A model generated the notes under the pieces. It was not told the DNA's origin, did not search any database, and worked only from the letters and a program-made list of their open reading frames with translations. The position numbers were made by a program, and so were the translations under genes. Below, in pieces: positions 6,726-6,821 of a DNA stretch of 6,821 nt. Location of the stretch: NCBI GenBank assembly GCA_034408875.1, contig JAWXCJ010000241.1, forward strand, positions 1-6,821, given 5' to 3'. The DNA comes from JANNHK01 sp034408875 (GTDB lineage: Bacteria; Actinomycetota; Acidimicrobiia; IMCC26256; PALSA-610). The number at the start of each line of letters is the position of its first letter. Within the stretch, counting starts at the first letter, position 1.

Positions 6726-6821
6726 ATGGCGAAAGAGAAGTTCGAGCGGAACAAGCCGCATTTGAACATTGGGACGATCGGTCATATTGACCATGGGAAG
6801 ACGACGCTGACTGCGGCGATC
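6726..6821 (+). CDS. tuf: Translation elongation factor Tu (5' end only)
   Basis: EF-Tu brings aminoacyl-tRNA to the ribosomal A site as a GTP complex. Only the first 32 codons of roughly 400 are in the window; the gene leaves at the right edge on a codon boundary. The N-terminus MAKEKFERNKPHLNIGTIG and the P-loop GHIDHGKT (19-26) are diagnostic for EF-Tu. ATG at 6726 has an AGAGGT site 6 bases upstream. Codon choice differs from fusA: all three His are CAT and both Ile at 15 and 21 are ATT, and 8 of 32 codons end in A or T. Position directly after fusA is the usual one. Confidence 0.97.
   Translation, partial: MAKEKFERNKPHLNIGTIGHIDHGKTTLTAAI

Noticed and set aside
1..6821. Search for mobile elements, CRISPR, tRNA or rRNA genes and unusual gene insertions in the cluster.
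   Set aside because: Gene order is the standard rpoC-rpsL-rpsG-fusA-tuf arrangement, the gaps are 2 to 146 bases, and no transposase, direct-repeat array or tRNA-like fold was seen.

Overview
The window is the classic str/tuf ribosomal cluster of a high-GC bacterium: the 3' part of rpoC (RNA polymerase beta'), then rpsL (S12), rpsG (S7), fusA (EF-G) and the first 32 codons of tuf (EF-Tu), all on the + strand. Strong preference for G/C in third codon positions, the GTG start of rpsL, and the S12, S7 and beta' sequences all point to Actinomycetota. The start of the window reads as the end of the helical insert found in actinobacterial beta'. EF-G and part of beta' differ from the mycobacterial forms recalled from memory (for example a SGARG motif in beta'), so a deep lineage such as Acidimicrobiia is plausible. 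That placement is inference, not shown by the sequence.

Layout: rpoC runs from the left edge to 3483. A 146-base gap follows, with a strong GC hairpin 13 bases after the rpoC stop, an extended -10-like element (TG-n-TATCCT) and a second hairpin in the presumed rpsL leader. rpsL (3630-4001) and rpsG (4004-4474) are 2 bases apart, with the rpsG ribosome binding site inside the end of rpsL, so they are probably translated together. A 121-base gap with two successive inverted repeats separates rpsG from fusA (4596-6683). A 42-base gap with purine-rich ribosome binding sequence leads into tuf (6726 to the right edge). No stretch over 300 bases lacks a gene.

The genes serve transcription and translation: beta' carries the catalytic centre of RNA polymerase, S12 and S7 are 30S subunit proteins (decoding centre and head), EF-G drives translocation, and EF-Tu delivers aminoacyl-tRNA. 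All complete genes are intact, of normal length, with the expected catalytic motifs.

No undescribed system, mobile element, CRISPR array, tRNA or rRNA is visible. The points worth a second look are modest: the structured intergenic gaps, an abrupt change in codon use that begins about 160 bases before the end of fusA and continues into tuf, and the acidic C-terminal tail of beta'.
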